A DNA stretch of 12,555 bases from Clostridiales bacterium (GTDB lineage: Bacteria > Bacillota > Clostridia > Saccharofermentanales > UBA5734), in the NCBI GenBank assembly GCA_003532195.1, contig DOFA01000252.1, positions 1 through 12,555 on the forward strand, given 5' to 3'. The notes under the pieces are model-generated. The model worked only from the letters and a program-made list of their open reading frames with translations, was not told the origin of the DNA and ran no database searches. Every line of letters starts with the position of its first letter. Positions within the stretch are counted from its first letter, which is position 1. The translations under genes and the position numbers were made by a program. Shown piece after piece: positions 1-5,978 of the stretch.

Positions 1-2
1 AG

Positions 3-359
3 GATCCGCTCGAATACGGACAGCCGGTTTTCCAGGGACTGCTGGTTCTGGGCGTGGACAGCAATAATCAATTGACACTGCGCGGCTCGGTAACCCATTA
101 TGATAAGATGAACGATCCGAACGGCGACCCCAAGGCTTTGACCGAAGACGACTACCAGGCATTCTATGGTTATGACATGATTAGCCGCGGCGCCTGGATC
201 GGCGATGTTTTGTATACATTTTCCGCCCGCCAGATCAGATCCGCCAATCTGGAGGATTTGAGCAAGATCGGCGAAGTCGAATTACCCGGATACAAAGACG
301 GCCAGCAATACTATTATTATGGCGGCGACGTTGTCCGGACTTTTGTTGCAGTCGACTGA
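3..359 (+). CDS. Secreted beta-propeller-domain protein, C-terminal part (5' end outside window)
   Basis: The reading frame is open from base 3 to the TGA at 357-359, so only about the last 118 residues are present. A GTG at 54 is in frame but is most likely an internal Val, because coding sense continues upstream (DPLEYGQPVFQGLLVLGVD). The combination of GLLVLGVDSNNQLTLRG, an acidic middle, YTFSARQIRSANLEDLSKIG and a final EVELPG strand resembles the C-terminus of the clostridial/archaeal family of predicted extracellular proteins with a C-terminal beta-propeller domain (Pfam 'Beta_propel'). The YTFS...I...NLEDL stretch looks like a last propeller blade. Proteins of this family are usually exported or membrane-anchored, but the N-terminal signal that would show this is outside the window. 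The biochemical role of the family is unknown. It ends just before a strong terminator, so it belongs to a transcription unit separate from the next gene. Confidence 0.72.
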   Translation, partial: DPLEYGQPVFQGLLVLGVDSNNQLTLRGSVTHYDKMNDPNGDPKALTEDDYQAFYGYDMISRGAWIGDVLYTFSARQIRSANLEDLSKIGEVELPGYKDGQQYYYYGGDVVRTFVAVD

Positions 360-412
360 AAGTGACCGCCGACCTGACGGCACGTGATTCATTGAAGAGC
401 GGCCGCCTGTTT

Positions 413-460
413 ATCAGGTTCCGGATCATCCCTGACCAGGGAACCGGAACCTGATTTTTT
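413..460 (+). terminator. Rho-independent terminator after the beta-propeller gene
   Basis: A perfect 12-bp outer stem pairs ATCAGGTTCCGG (413-424) with CCGGAACCTGAT (444-455). A second inner stem pairs TCCCT (429-433) with AGGGA (438-442) around a four-base loop. The 3' arm runs directly into six Ts (455-460). This is a textbook intrinsic terminator on the + strand, 54 bases after the upstream stop codon. It separates the beta-propeller gene from the regulator operon. Confidence 0.92.
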
Positions 461-461
461 A

Positions 462-490
462 TGTACGAAAGCGCTTCTTCATGCTATGAT
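462..490 (+). promoter_or_regulatory. Probable extended -10 promoter for the GntR-led operon
   Basis: TATGAT at 485-490 matches the -10 consensus at five of six positions and is preceded by TG at 482-483 with one spacer base, forming an extended -10 element. The best-placed -35, TGTACG at 462-467 with a 17-base spacer, is weak (three of six), which an extended -10 can tolerate. The promoter lies just beyond the terminator and 64 bases before the regulator start. The palindrome AAGCGCTT (469-476) sits in the spacer, and a near-palindrome TGTAATGACA (490-499) starts at the end of the -10. Either could be an operator. Confidence 0.55.
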
Positions 491-499
491 GTAATGACA
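490..499. promoter_or_regulatory. Possible GntR/HutC-type autoregulatory operator
   Basis: TGTAATGACA is an imperfect inverted repeat (half-sites TGTAA and TGTCA, four of five matching). It contains GT-N-two bases-N-AC, the general architecture of operators recognised by HutC-subfamily GntR regulators. It overlaps the last base of the predicted -10 and extends into the initially transcribed region, where bound repressor would block transcription. The gene immediately downstream encodes exactly this kind of regulator, so autoregulation is plausible. The motif is short and was found by eye, so this is only a candidate. Confidence 0.25.
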
Positions 500-554
500 G
501 GATAGCCGGAACGCTACGCTGATTGTGACCCGATATTCAGGAGGTGGATGATCG

Positions 555-1295
555 ATGAAGCTGGATAAACGCAGCACACAGCCTTTGTATGCCCAATTGA
601 AGGATCTGCTGATCGAACGAATTAAACTCGGCAGTTATCAGCCGGGACAACAGATTCCTTCCGAAATCATGCTCTGTGAAGAACTGGATCTGAGCCGCCC
701 GACCGTCCGGCAGGCGATTGCCGAGCTTGTCAGCGAAGGAGTCCTGGTGATTGTCAAGGGCAAAGGCACCTTTGTCGCTGCGGAACCTGAACGAATTGAA
801 CTGAAGGGCTTTAACCCCTTTTTATTGTCTTTCTTATCAGCGCGCAGTCTGGATGGATTCACCCAGCTGTCAGTCACGCAGACTGTCGGAGATGCTGAAA
901 CCGAAAAGATATTCAATCTGCCGGCAGGTATCAACCATCCGGGATTCTGGTCAATTTTCTGGCGCCTGGAACAGGATGGTCAGGTGTTTGCGGTCTGCCG
1001 TTCCCTGATTCCGGTGGGCATGTTCCCGGACCTCCAGCGGGATCTGGAGCTAAACCGGCGGATGATCGATATTATGGCCAACAAATATGCGTACCTGCCC
1101 CAAAAATCAGTCTGCCGGGTCTTTGTCCGTTCTGCAGGCAACGATGAGTCGCAGCAGCTGGATATTTCCCGCAGCGCGCCGGTCCTGGTTGCTGCCAGCC
1201 GCCTGACATCCCGCAGCGGCAACATCTGCGAATCCATGACTGCGGTCATGCGGGCAGATCTGGTCACGCTGAGCCTGGATGCCGGAAGGAGTTGA
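555..1295 (+). CDS. GntR-family transcriptional regulator, HutC subfamily (UTRA ligand-binding domain)
   Basis: A 246-residue cytoplasmic DNA-binding regulator. Residues about 8-75 form the GntR winged helix-turn-helix, with the signature QIPSEIMLCEELDLSRPTVR (33-52), then the wing VIVKGKGTFVA (65-75). Residues about 85-240 fit the UTRA ligand-binding domain of the HutC/FarR subfamily, including the late strand pair VLVAASRLTSRSGNICE and the terminal MTAVMRADLVTL. The length is normal for the family. The ATG start follows AGGAGGTGG (from about 540), which is strong and suitably spaced. Nine bases separate its stop from the cysteine desulfurase start, so it is probably cotranscribed with the desulfurase, thiI and the AIR-synthase-like gene. 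HutC regulators usually control catabolic or uptake genes and respond to a small molecule. No such genes lie nearby, so ligand and regulon cannot be deduced. Whether it regulates sulfur-transfer genes or merely shares their transcript is open. Confidence 0.92.
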   Translation: MKLDKRSTQPLYAQLKDLLIERIKLGSYQPGQQIPSEIMLCEELDLSRPTVRQAIAELVSEGVLVIVKGKGTFVAAEPERIELKGFNPFLLSFLSARSLDGFTQLSVTQTVGDAETEKIFNLPAGINHPGFWSIFWRLEQDGQVFAVCRSLIPVGMFPDLQRDLELNRRMIDIMANKYAYLPQKSVCRVFVRSAGNDESQQLDISRSAPVLVAASRLTSRSGNICESMTAVMRADLVTLSLDAGRS

Positions 1296-1307
1296 ATTTC
1301 TGTTTTG
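1286..1307 (+). promoter_or_regulatory. Ribosome binding site and TTG start of the ThiI-linked cysteine desulfurase
   Basis: AAGGAG at 1286-1291 lies inside the last GntR codons. The first acceptable in-frame start is TTG at 1305-1307, giving a long 13-base spacing. The GntR stop TGA (1293-1295) is in the same frame as the desulfurase, so no start farther upstream is possible. Other codons in between (ATT at 1296, GTT at 1302) are not normal starts. The protein family begins its conserved block at IYLDHTA, directly after this TTG. A weak start this close to the preceding stop suggests initiation by ribosomes finishing the regulator. Confidence 0.6.
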
Positions 1308-2474
1308 CCCATTTATCTTGACCATACCGCAACAGCCCGGCCCTGGCCGGATGTTATCGCTTGTTTGTCCAGCCAGCTGGAGCTTCAATACGCCAATCCA
1401 GCTTCACTTCACCGCTTAGGTCAGTCGGCAGCCGCCAGCCTGAGGCAAAGCCGGCAGCAAATTGCCGCCGCCCTGGGCTGTTCGGAAAACGAACTCATCC
1501 TGACATCTGGCGGGTCCGAATCGATCAACTTTGCCATCAAAGGTGCGGCTGCCGCCAATCCGCGCTTGCCGAAGCGGATTATCATCAGCGACGGCGAACA
1601 CGCGGCTGTGACCGAATCTGCCGCTTACCTGCGCCAGCTGGGCTGGCAGACCGAAATACTGCCCCTGCTGCCCAACGGCCAGGCCGACCTGTTGGCGCTG
1701 GAACAGGCGCTGCGGGAACCAGCAGCTCTGATCAGCCTGATCCACGTCAGCAACGAGACAGGCGCCGTCAATCCGGTTGACAGTATCGTCAGCCTGCGCA
1801 ACCGGCTGCAGCCGGCGGCAATCATCCACCTGGACGCGGTTCAGAGTCTGGGACGCCAGCCGGTCAATTTCCGAAGCACAGGCGTCGATCTGCTTTCCGG
1901 AAGCGGCCATAAGGTAGGCGCTCCGAAAGGAATCGGCTGGCTGCTGGTTCGTCAGGGGATCCGGCTGACGCCGCTGATCCATGGCGGCGGCCAGCAGGGC
2001 GGACTTCGGTCCGGAACGGAAAATCCCCCGCTGGCGGCAGCTCTGGCGTTTGCCATAAACGTGGCTTTGCAGGATCAAGCAGGGAAGGAACAGCAGGTCC
2101 GCCAGTTGCGCCGGCTGCTTCTGGACGAATTACAGAATCGCGGCCAGCCGTATCAAGTTTTGTCGCCGGACGACGGCGTACCCCAGATCCTGTGCATCGC
2201 CTTTCCCGGCTTGCGCGGCGAAACCCTGATGCAGGCTTTGGCTGCCCGTGAGATATGCGTCTCCACTGGCGCTGCCTGTTCCGCCCGCCGCCAGAAGAAA
2301 AACCGCATCCTGCAATCGATGGGCATTCCGGTCAATCTGGCGGAGTCCTCGATCCGCATCAGCCTGGCAGCAGTTAACACGGAAGACGAGATCCGGATCA
2401 CCGCCCAGGCCATTCACGAAATACACCGGCAGCTGGCTCGACTCCCGAAAATCGCAGCCAAGCCCGCCCGCTGA
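1305..2474 (+). CDS. Cysteine desulfurase (NifS/IscS superfamily), NifZ-like sulfur donor for ThiI
   Basis: A 389-residue PLP-dependent class V aminotransferase-fold enzyme that converts cysteine to alanine and carries the sulfur as a persulfide. Visible landmarks are YLDHTAT (4-10), NPAS (31-34), the TSGGSESIN cofactor-phosphate loop (67-75), the PLP-stacking His99 in GEHAAV, Asp177 and Gln180 in HLDAVQ, Lys203 in SGSGHK as the Schiff-base lysine, RSGTEN (235-240), and the catalytic Cys325 in STGAACSARR. The active-site segment differs from the SSGSACTS loop of the second desulfurase in this window (8639-9859). It sits 13 bases upstream of thiI, like the dedicated NifZ-ThiI pair of Bacillus subtilis, so its likely job is to feed ThiI for tRNA 4-thiouridine rather than general Fe-S assembly. 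That partner assignment is inferred from gene order. It starts at TTG. Confidence 0.93.
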   Translation: MPIYLDHTATARPWPDVIACLSSQLELQYANPASLHRLGQSAAASLRQSRQQIAAALGCSENELILTSGGSESINFAIKGAAAANPRLPKRIIISDGEHAAVTESAAYLRQLGWQTEILPLLPNGQADLLALEQALREPAALISLIHVSNETGAVNPVDSIVSLRNRLQPAAIIHLDAVQSLGRQPVNFRSTGVDLLSGSGHKVGAPKGIGWLLVRQGIRLTPLIHGGGQQGGLRSGTENPPLAAALAFAINVALQDQAGKEQQVRQLRRLLLDELQNRGQPYQVLSPDDGVPQILCIAFPGLRGETLMQALAAREICVSTGAACSARRQKKNRILQSMGIPVNLAESSIRISLAAVNTEDEIRITAQAIHEIHRQLARLPKIAAKPAR

Positions 2475-2477
2475 TTC

Positions 2478-2490
2478 AGGAGGTATCATG
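2478..2490 (+). promoter_or_regulatory. Ribosome binding site that fixes the thiI start
   Basis: AGGAGGT (2478-2484) followed three bases later by ATG (2488-2490) sets the thiI start. The same frame stays open about 240 bases farther upstream inside the desulfurase gene, but nothing there resembles ThiI and no ribosome binding site is present. The site lies in the 13-base gap after the desulfurase stop. Confidence 0.85.
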
Positions 2491-3672
2491 TCTGAACATC
2501 AGGAAGTTATATTGGCCCGCATGGGTGAAATAACCCTCAAAGGCCTGAACCGCGGCAAATTCGAACAGCGTCTGATCAGCAACATCAGCCGCCGGCTGCG
2601 GCCCCATGGTAAATTCAGCATCGAACAGCGCCATTCCCGGCTCTGGATCCAACCGGCCGGTCCGGTTGCCGACCTGCCGGCAGTCCTGAACCAGATCGCC
2701 AAAGTTTTCGGCATCGTCTCAGTCAGTCCGGTCTGGCGTTTTGACGGCGGTCGGGATGAACTCCTGGATCAGTCTGTCCGCTATGTCAGCCAATTGCTCG
2801 CCGACGGCCGGCAGCGCTCGTTCAAAGTCGAGAGCCGTCGCGGCGACAAGAGTTTCCCGCTGACATCGCCGGAAATTAGCGGCTTGCTTGGTGAAACGCT
2901 TTTGCAAGCGTTCCCCGACCTGCTGCTTGTCGATGTTCATCAGCCGGATTTTACTCTCTATGCGGAAATCCGTGATCATTTGTACCTCTACAGTGAAATT
3001 GTCCCGGGTAGCCGGGGATTGCCGGTCGGTACCGGCGGGCAGGGACTTTTACTGTTATCGGGAGGCATTGACAGCCCGGTCGCCGGCTACATGATGGCTT
3101 CGCGGGGCATGGAACTGCAGGCGGTCTATTTTCATGCCTTTCCGTTTACCAGCGACCAGGCGAAACAAAAGGTAATCGACCTGGCGCGTCTGCTGACCCA
3201 GTATTGCGGCCGTATGCGCCTGCATGTCGTCGACTTTACCGATCTTCAGTTGACCTTGCGCGACCATTGCCCCGAGGATATGCTCACCATTGCCGTCCGG
3301 CGCCTGATGATGCGCATCGCCGAAGGGCTGGCGCAGAGAGAAGGCTGCAAGGCCCTGATAACCGGCGAAAGCCTGGGCCAGGTGGCAAGCCAGACGCTGG
3401 ACGCGCTTTGCACCACTGACGAAGTTGTAGCAGCCATGCCGGTCTTCCGGCCGCTGATTGGCATGAATAAGGACGACACCATCGAGATTGCCCGGCGTAT
3501 CGGCACTTTCGACACATCGATCCTGCCCTTTGAAGATTGCTGTACGGTTTTTGTGGCCAAGCATCCAAAAACGCACCCCAGGTTGAATGAAGCCCGGGCA
3601 GCAGAAGCTGGCCTGGATATCCCGGCACTTGTCCTGGCGGGATTATCGCGGATTGAGGTGATTGATCTGTGA
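2488..3672 (+). CDS. thiI: tRNA 4-thiouridine synthase ThiI (rhodanese-less form)
   Basis: A 394-residue cytoplasmic enzyme that uses ATP to adenylate uridine 8 of tRNA and replaces its oxygen with sulfur. Order of parts: N-terminal ferredoxin-like region beginning ILARMGEITLKGLNRGKFE (8-26), THUMP tRNA-binding domain (roughly 60-170), then the PP-loop ATPase domain with SGGIDSP (191-197), the GESLGQVASQT block (293-303), and FEDCCTVFVAKHPKTHP (348-364) holding Cys351-Cys352. The protein ends soon after, so it lacks the C-terminal rhodanese domain of the 482-residue Escherichia coli enzyme. This is the usual Bacillota form and implies direct sulfur transfer from a partner cysteine desulfurase, encoded immediately upstream. 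The frame is open far upstream into the desulfurase gene, but the start is fixed by AGGAGGT at 2478-2484 and by homology at the N-terminus. No thiamine biosynthesis genes are nearby, favouring the tRNA role. Its stop overlaps the next start. Confidence 0.96.
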   Translation: MSEHQEVILARMGEITLKGLNRGKFEQRLISNISRRLRPHGKFSIEQRHSRLWIQPAGPVADLPAVLNQIAKVFGIVSVSPVWRFDGGRDELLDQSVRYVSQLLADGRQRSFKVESRRGDKSFPLTSPEISGLLGETLLQAFPDLLLVDVHQPDFTLYAEIRDHLYLYSEIVPGSRGLPVGTGGQGLLLLSGGIDSPVAGYMMASRGMELQAVYFHAFPFTSDQAKQKVIDLARLLTQYCGRMRLHVVDFTDLQLTLRDHCPEDMLTIAVRRLMMRIAEGLAQREGCKALITGESLGQVASQTLDALCTTDEVVAAMPVFRPLIGMNKDDTIEIARRIGTFDTSILPFEDCCTVFVAKHPKTHPRLNEARAAEAGLDIPALVLAGLSRIEVIDL

Positions 3673-4649
3673 AAATCGGTAAATTAACCAACGAGGATCT
3701 GCGGCTGCTCGTGCTCGAGCATTTGCCCAAGCCGGGCAGCACTGTGGTCAGCGGCCCTTCCGTCGGGTTGGACTGCGCCGCGGTTCGTTTTGGTGACGGC
3801 CAGGTCGTCATTTCCACCGATCCGATAACCGGCGCGGCCAAAGATATCGGCTGGCTGGCGATTCATATTTCCTGTAACGACATTGCTGCCAGCGGCATTC
3901 GTCCGTCAGCACTGCTGCTGGCGATCATCGCGCCGCCCCAGGCCAGCCGGGAAGACATCGTGCAAGTGATCGATCAGGCAGCCGCAGCCGCTAATCAGAT
4001 CGGCGTCAGCATCATCGGCGGACATACGGAAGTCAGCGATGCCGTAAGCCGTTTTGTGCTCACAACCACAGCCCTCGGCTTCACCTATGGCAACCGGATC
4101 ATCCAAGCCAGCGGCGGCCAGGCTGGAGACACCCTGGTCATGACTAAAACGGCGGGACTGGAAGGAACCGCCATCCTGGCAGCCGATCAGTCCCAGCGGC
4201 TGTGCGGGCAACTCTCGGATAGCGAACTGGCGGCTGCCGGTGATCTGATCCGGCAGATCAGCGTTGTCGAAGAAGGCAGCTGCGGCGGTAATCTGGGCGT
4301 CCATGCCATGCACGACGCAACCGAAGGCGGAATCCTTGGAGCTTGCTGGGAATTGGCCGAAGCCAGCGTCCTCGGCTGTGTCATTGATCCCGGCCTGATT
4401 CCGGTTCATCCGCTCACGGCCAGGATCTGCTCGATACTAAACCTGGATCCGCTGCGGCTGATCGCCAGCGGCAGCCTGATCATCGCTACGCCGCACCCGG
4501 ATCTGCTCAAGTCTGAGCTGGCCAAAAGAGGCATCAGCGGCACAGCGATCGGCCGGCTCACTGCCGAACCGGCGCGGCTTTTATCTTTTTTGGGAAAATA
4601 TGACGAATTAACGCCGCCTGGGCCGGATGAACTTTACAAAATCAATTGA
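3669..4649 (+). CDS. AIR-synthase-related (HypE/PurM-superfamily) ATP-binding protein of unknown substrate
   Basis: A 326-residue protein starting at GTG and overlapping the thiI stop by four bases (GTGA), so translation is coupled to ThiI. It has the two-part PurM/HypE/SelD/ThiL fold. The N-terminal ATP-binding half has GLDCAAV (33-39), STDPITGA (49-56), HISCNDIAASG (66-76) and GGHTEV (117-122). The C-terminal half has MHDATEGG (214-221) and the IASGSLII strand (265-272). It resembles the clostridial 'AIR synthase family / HypE-like' proteins (COG0309). It lacks the C-terminal PRIC-type cysteine tail with which real HypE makes the thiocyanate precursor of hydrogenase cyanide, ending in ELYKIN instead. 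It also lacks the Cys/Sec-containing N-terminal motif of SelD. Relatives phosphorylate or activate carbonyl, carbamoyl, selenide or phosphate groups with ATP. No hydrogenase maturation genes are nearby. The link with ThiI and a desulfurase suggests thio- or nucleotide chemistry, but the substrate is unknown. Confidence 0.85.
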   Translation: MKIGKLTNEDLRLLVLEHLPKPGSTVVSGPSVGLDCAAVRFGDGQVVISTDPITGAAKDIGWLAIHISCNDIAASGIRPSALLLAIIAPPQASREDIVQVIDQAAAAANQIGVSIIGGHTEVSDAVSRFVLTTTALGFTYGNRIIQASGGQAGDTLVMTKTAGLEGTAILAADQSQRLCGQLSDSELAAAGDLIRQISVVEEGSCGGNLGVHAMHDATEGGILGACWELAEASVLGCVIDPGLIPVHPLTARICSILNLDPLRLIASGSLIIATPHPDLLKSELAKRGISGTAIGRLTAEPARLLSFLGKYDELTPPGPDELYKIN

Positions 4650-4660
4650 TTCGATAGAAT
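4633..4660 (+). promoter_or_regulatory. Probable sigma-A promoter for glyA
   Basis: TTTACA (4633-4638) matches the -35 consensus at five of six positions, and TAGAAT (4655-4660) matches the -10 at five of six, with a 16-base spacer. Most of the promoter lies inside the last codons of the preceding gene. Initiation near 4667 would give a leader of roughly 50 bases. No terminator is visible between the two genes, so upstream read-through may also contribute. Confidence 0.65.
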
Positions 4661-4684
4661 AGAGAGATATAGCGATAAGAAGGG

Positions 4685-4710
4685 GCAGGTGCCGATCCTG
4701 CAAGGAGGAT
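4685..4710 (+). promoter_or_regulatory. Small leader hairpin abutting the glyA ribosome binding site
   Basis: GCAGG (4685-4689) pairs with CCTGC (4697-4701) around a seven-base loop. The stem ends directly before AAGGAGG (4702-4708), and the ATG follows at 4719. The hairpin does not cover the ribosome binding site itself. It may stabilise the 5' end or influence access. No known riboswitch architecture was recognised in this short leader. Confidence 0.35.
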
Positions 4711-4718
4711 AACCATTC

Positions 4719-5960
4719 ATGAATTTTCCCAACCTGGCCAAGGCCGATCCGGAGATCTATCAAGCAGTCGAGCAGGAAATCAATCGTCAGCGCAGCAAGA
4801 TTGAGCTGATCGCATCGGAGAATTTTGTCAGCGAAGCCGTTTTGGAAGCGGTCGGAACTCCGCTCACCAACAAATATGCCGAGGGATATCCCGGGAAAAG
4901 GTATTATGGCGGCTGCGAGTTTGTCGATATCGTCGAGAATCTGGCGATTGAACGCGCAAAAAAGTTATTCGGCGCCGAACATGTCAATGTCCAGCCCCAT
5001 TCCGGCGCCCAGGCGAATACGGCCGTCTATTTTGCCATGCTGGAGCCGGGCGACACAATCCTGGGCCTGGATTTGGCCCACGGCGGCCACTTGACCCACG
5101 GCATGGCCAAAAATGTTTCCGGACGGACCTATCATGCCGTATCCTATCAGGTTGAGCCGGATACCTGTGTCCTGGACTATGACCGGCTGTTGGAAACCGC
5201 CCGGAAAGTCCAGCCGAAAATGATTGTCGCCGGCGCCAGCGCTTATCCGCGCACACTCGACTTCGCCCGTTTCCGGCAGATCGCCGATGATGTCGGCGCT
5301 TTGCTGTTTGCCGACATGGCCCATATCGCCGGCCTGGTTGCCGCCGGACTGCACCCCAGCCCGATGCCGTACGCCGACTTTGTCACGACAACCACGCACA
5401 AGACGCTGCGCGGCCCGCGCGGCGGCATGATTTTCTGTAAGAGCGAATATGCCAAGGCTATCGATTCCGCGGTCTTTCCCGGGCAGCAGGGCGGACCGCT
5501 CATGCATGTCATCGCCGGCAAGGCGGTTGCATTGCAGGAGGCGCTGCAGCCGGAATTTAAAAACTATCAGCAGCGGATCCTCGACAATGCCCAGGCGCTG
5601 GCTCAGGGCTTGCTTAAACGCGGCCTGAAGCTGGTTTCCGGCGGAACCGACACGCACCTGATGCTGGTCGATTTGCGTGGAACCGGCGTTACAGGCAAGA
5701 CGATGCAGCTGCGGCTCGATGAGGTCAATATCACCTGCAACAAAAACGGCATCCCCTATGATCCGGAAAAACCGTTCATCACCAGTGGCATCCGTCTGGG
5801 TACACCGGCCGTGACGACCCGCGGCATGCAGCCTGCCGACATGGATCAGATCGCCTTTCTGATCCAGTTGGCCCTGACGGATTTTGACGCTTCCCGATCG
5901 CTGATTCTGGATCAAGTGGCGGAAATCTGCGCCCGATACCCCTTGTATCCGCCGCAATAG
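4719..5960 (+). CDS. glyA: Serine hydroxymethyltransferase
   Basis: A 413-residue cytoplasmic PLP enzyme that interconverts serine plus tetrahydrofolate with glycine plus 5,10-methylenetetrahydrofolate. It is the main supplier of one-carbon units for purine, thymidylate and methionine synthesis. Diagnostic blocks are IELIASENFVS (28-38), NKYAEGYPGKRYYGGCEFVD (51-70), NVQPHSGAQAN (90-100), HGGHLTHG (121-128), FADMAHIAGLVAAG (197-210) with Asp199 and His202, and TTTTHKTLRGPRGG (223-236) with Schiff-base Lys228. FPGQQGGP and ITSGIRLGTPAVTTRG follow later. Length and all blocks are normal for bacterial GlyA, with no sign of damage. It has its own probable promoter, a strong ribosome binding site (AAGGAGG) ten bases before the ATG, and heads a group with rarA (15-base gap) and the LarA-family gene. 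No functional tie to rarA is implied. Confidence 0.98.
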   Translation: MNFPNLAKADPEIYQAVEQEINRQRSKIELIASENFVSEAVLEAVGTPLTNKYAEGYPGKRYYGGCEFVDIVENLAIERAKKLFGAEHVNVQPHSGAQANTAVYFAMLEPGDTILGLDLAHGGHLTHGMAKNVSGRTYHAVSYQVEPDTCVLDYDRLLETARKVQPKMIVAGASAYPRTLDFARFRQIADDVGALLFADMAHIAGLVAAGLHPSPMPYADFVTTTTHKTLRGPRGGMIFCKSEYAKAIDSAVFPGQQGGPLMHVIAGKAVALQEALQPEFKNYQQRILDNAQALAQGLLKRGLKLVSGGTDTHLMLVDLRGTGVTGKTMQLRLDEVNITCNKNGIPYDPEKPFITSGIRLGTPAVTTRGMQPADMDQIAFLIQLALTDFDASRSLILDQVAEICARYPLYPPQ

Positions 5961-5962
5961 CC

Positions 5963-5978
5963 GGGAGGTATGAGTTTG
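5963..5978 (+). promoter_or_regulatory. Ribosome binding site deciding the rarA start (TTG)
   Basis: GGGAGGT occupies 5963-5969 and directly touches an ATG at 5970, too close for normal initiation. The in-frame TTG at 5976-5978 has a six-base spacing from GGGAGGT and is the better start. Choosing it removes only two residues (Met-Ser). Confidence 0.6.

Noticed and set aside
54..359. A complete small gene starting at GTG 54.
   Set aside because: The frame is open and coding-like back to base 3 with family-typical sequence before the GTG, and no ribosome binding site precedes it. It is the end of a larger gene.
2488..3672. Loss of the ThiI C-terminal rhodanese domain as a truncation or pseudogene.
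   Set aside because: The gene ends cleanly with a coupled start for the next gene, and the rhodanese-less form is normal in Bacillota with a paired desulfurase.
3669..4649. Selenophosphate synthetase (SelD) as identity of the AIR-synthase-like gene, attractive beside a cysteine desulfurase.
   Set aside because: The glycine-rich Cys/Sec-Lys motif of SelD is absent from the N-terminus and there is no in-frame TGA. The motifs fit the HypE-like COG0309 group better.
4965..5957. A long open frame on the - strand opposite glyA (330 codons), with similar ones opposite the desulfurase (1416-2078), thiI (3055-3576) and the aminopeptidase (10933-11610).
   Set aside because: Each lies fully opposite a gene with intact family motifs, has no recognisable protein features and no convincing ribosome binding site. 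They follow from G+C-rich codon use.
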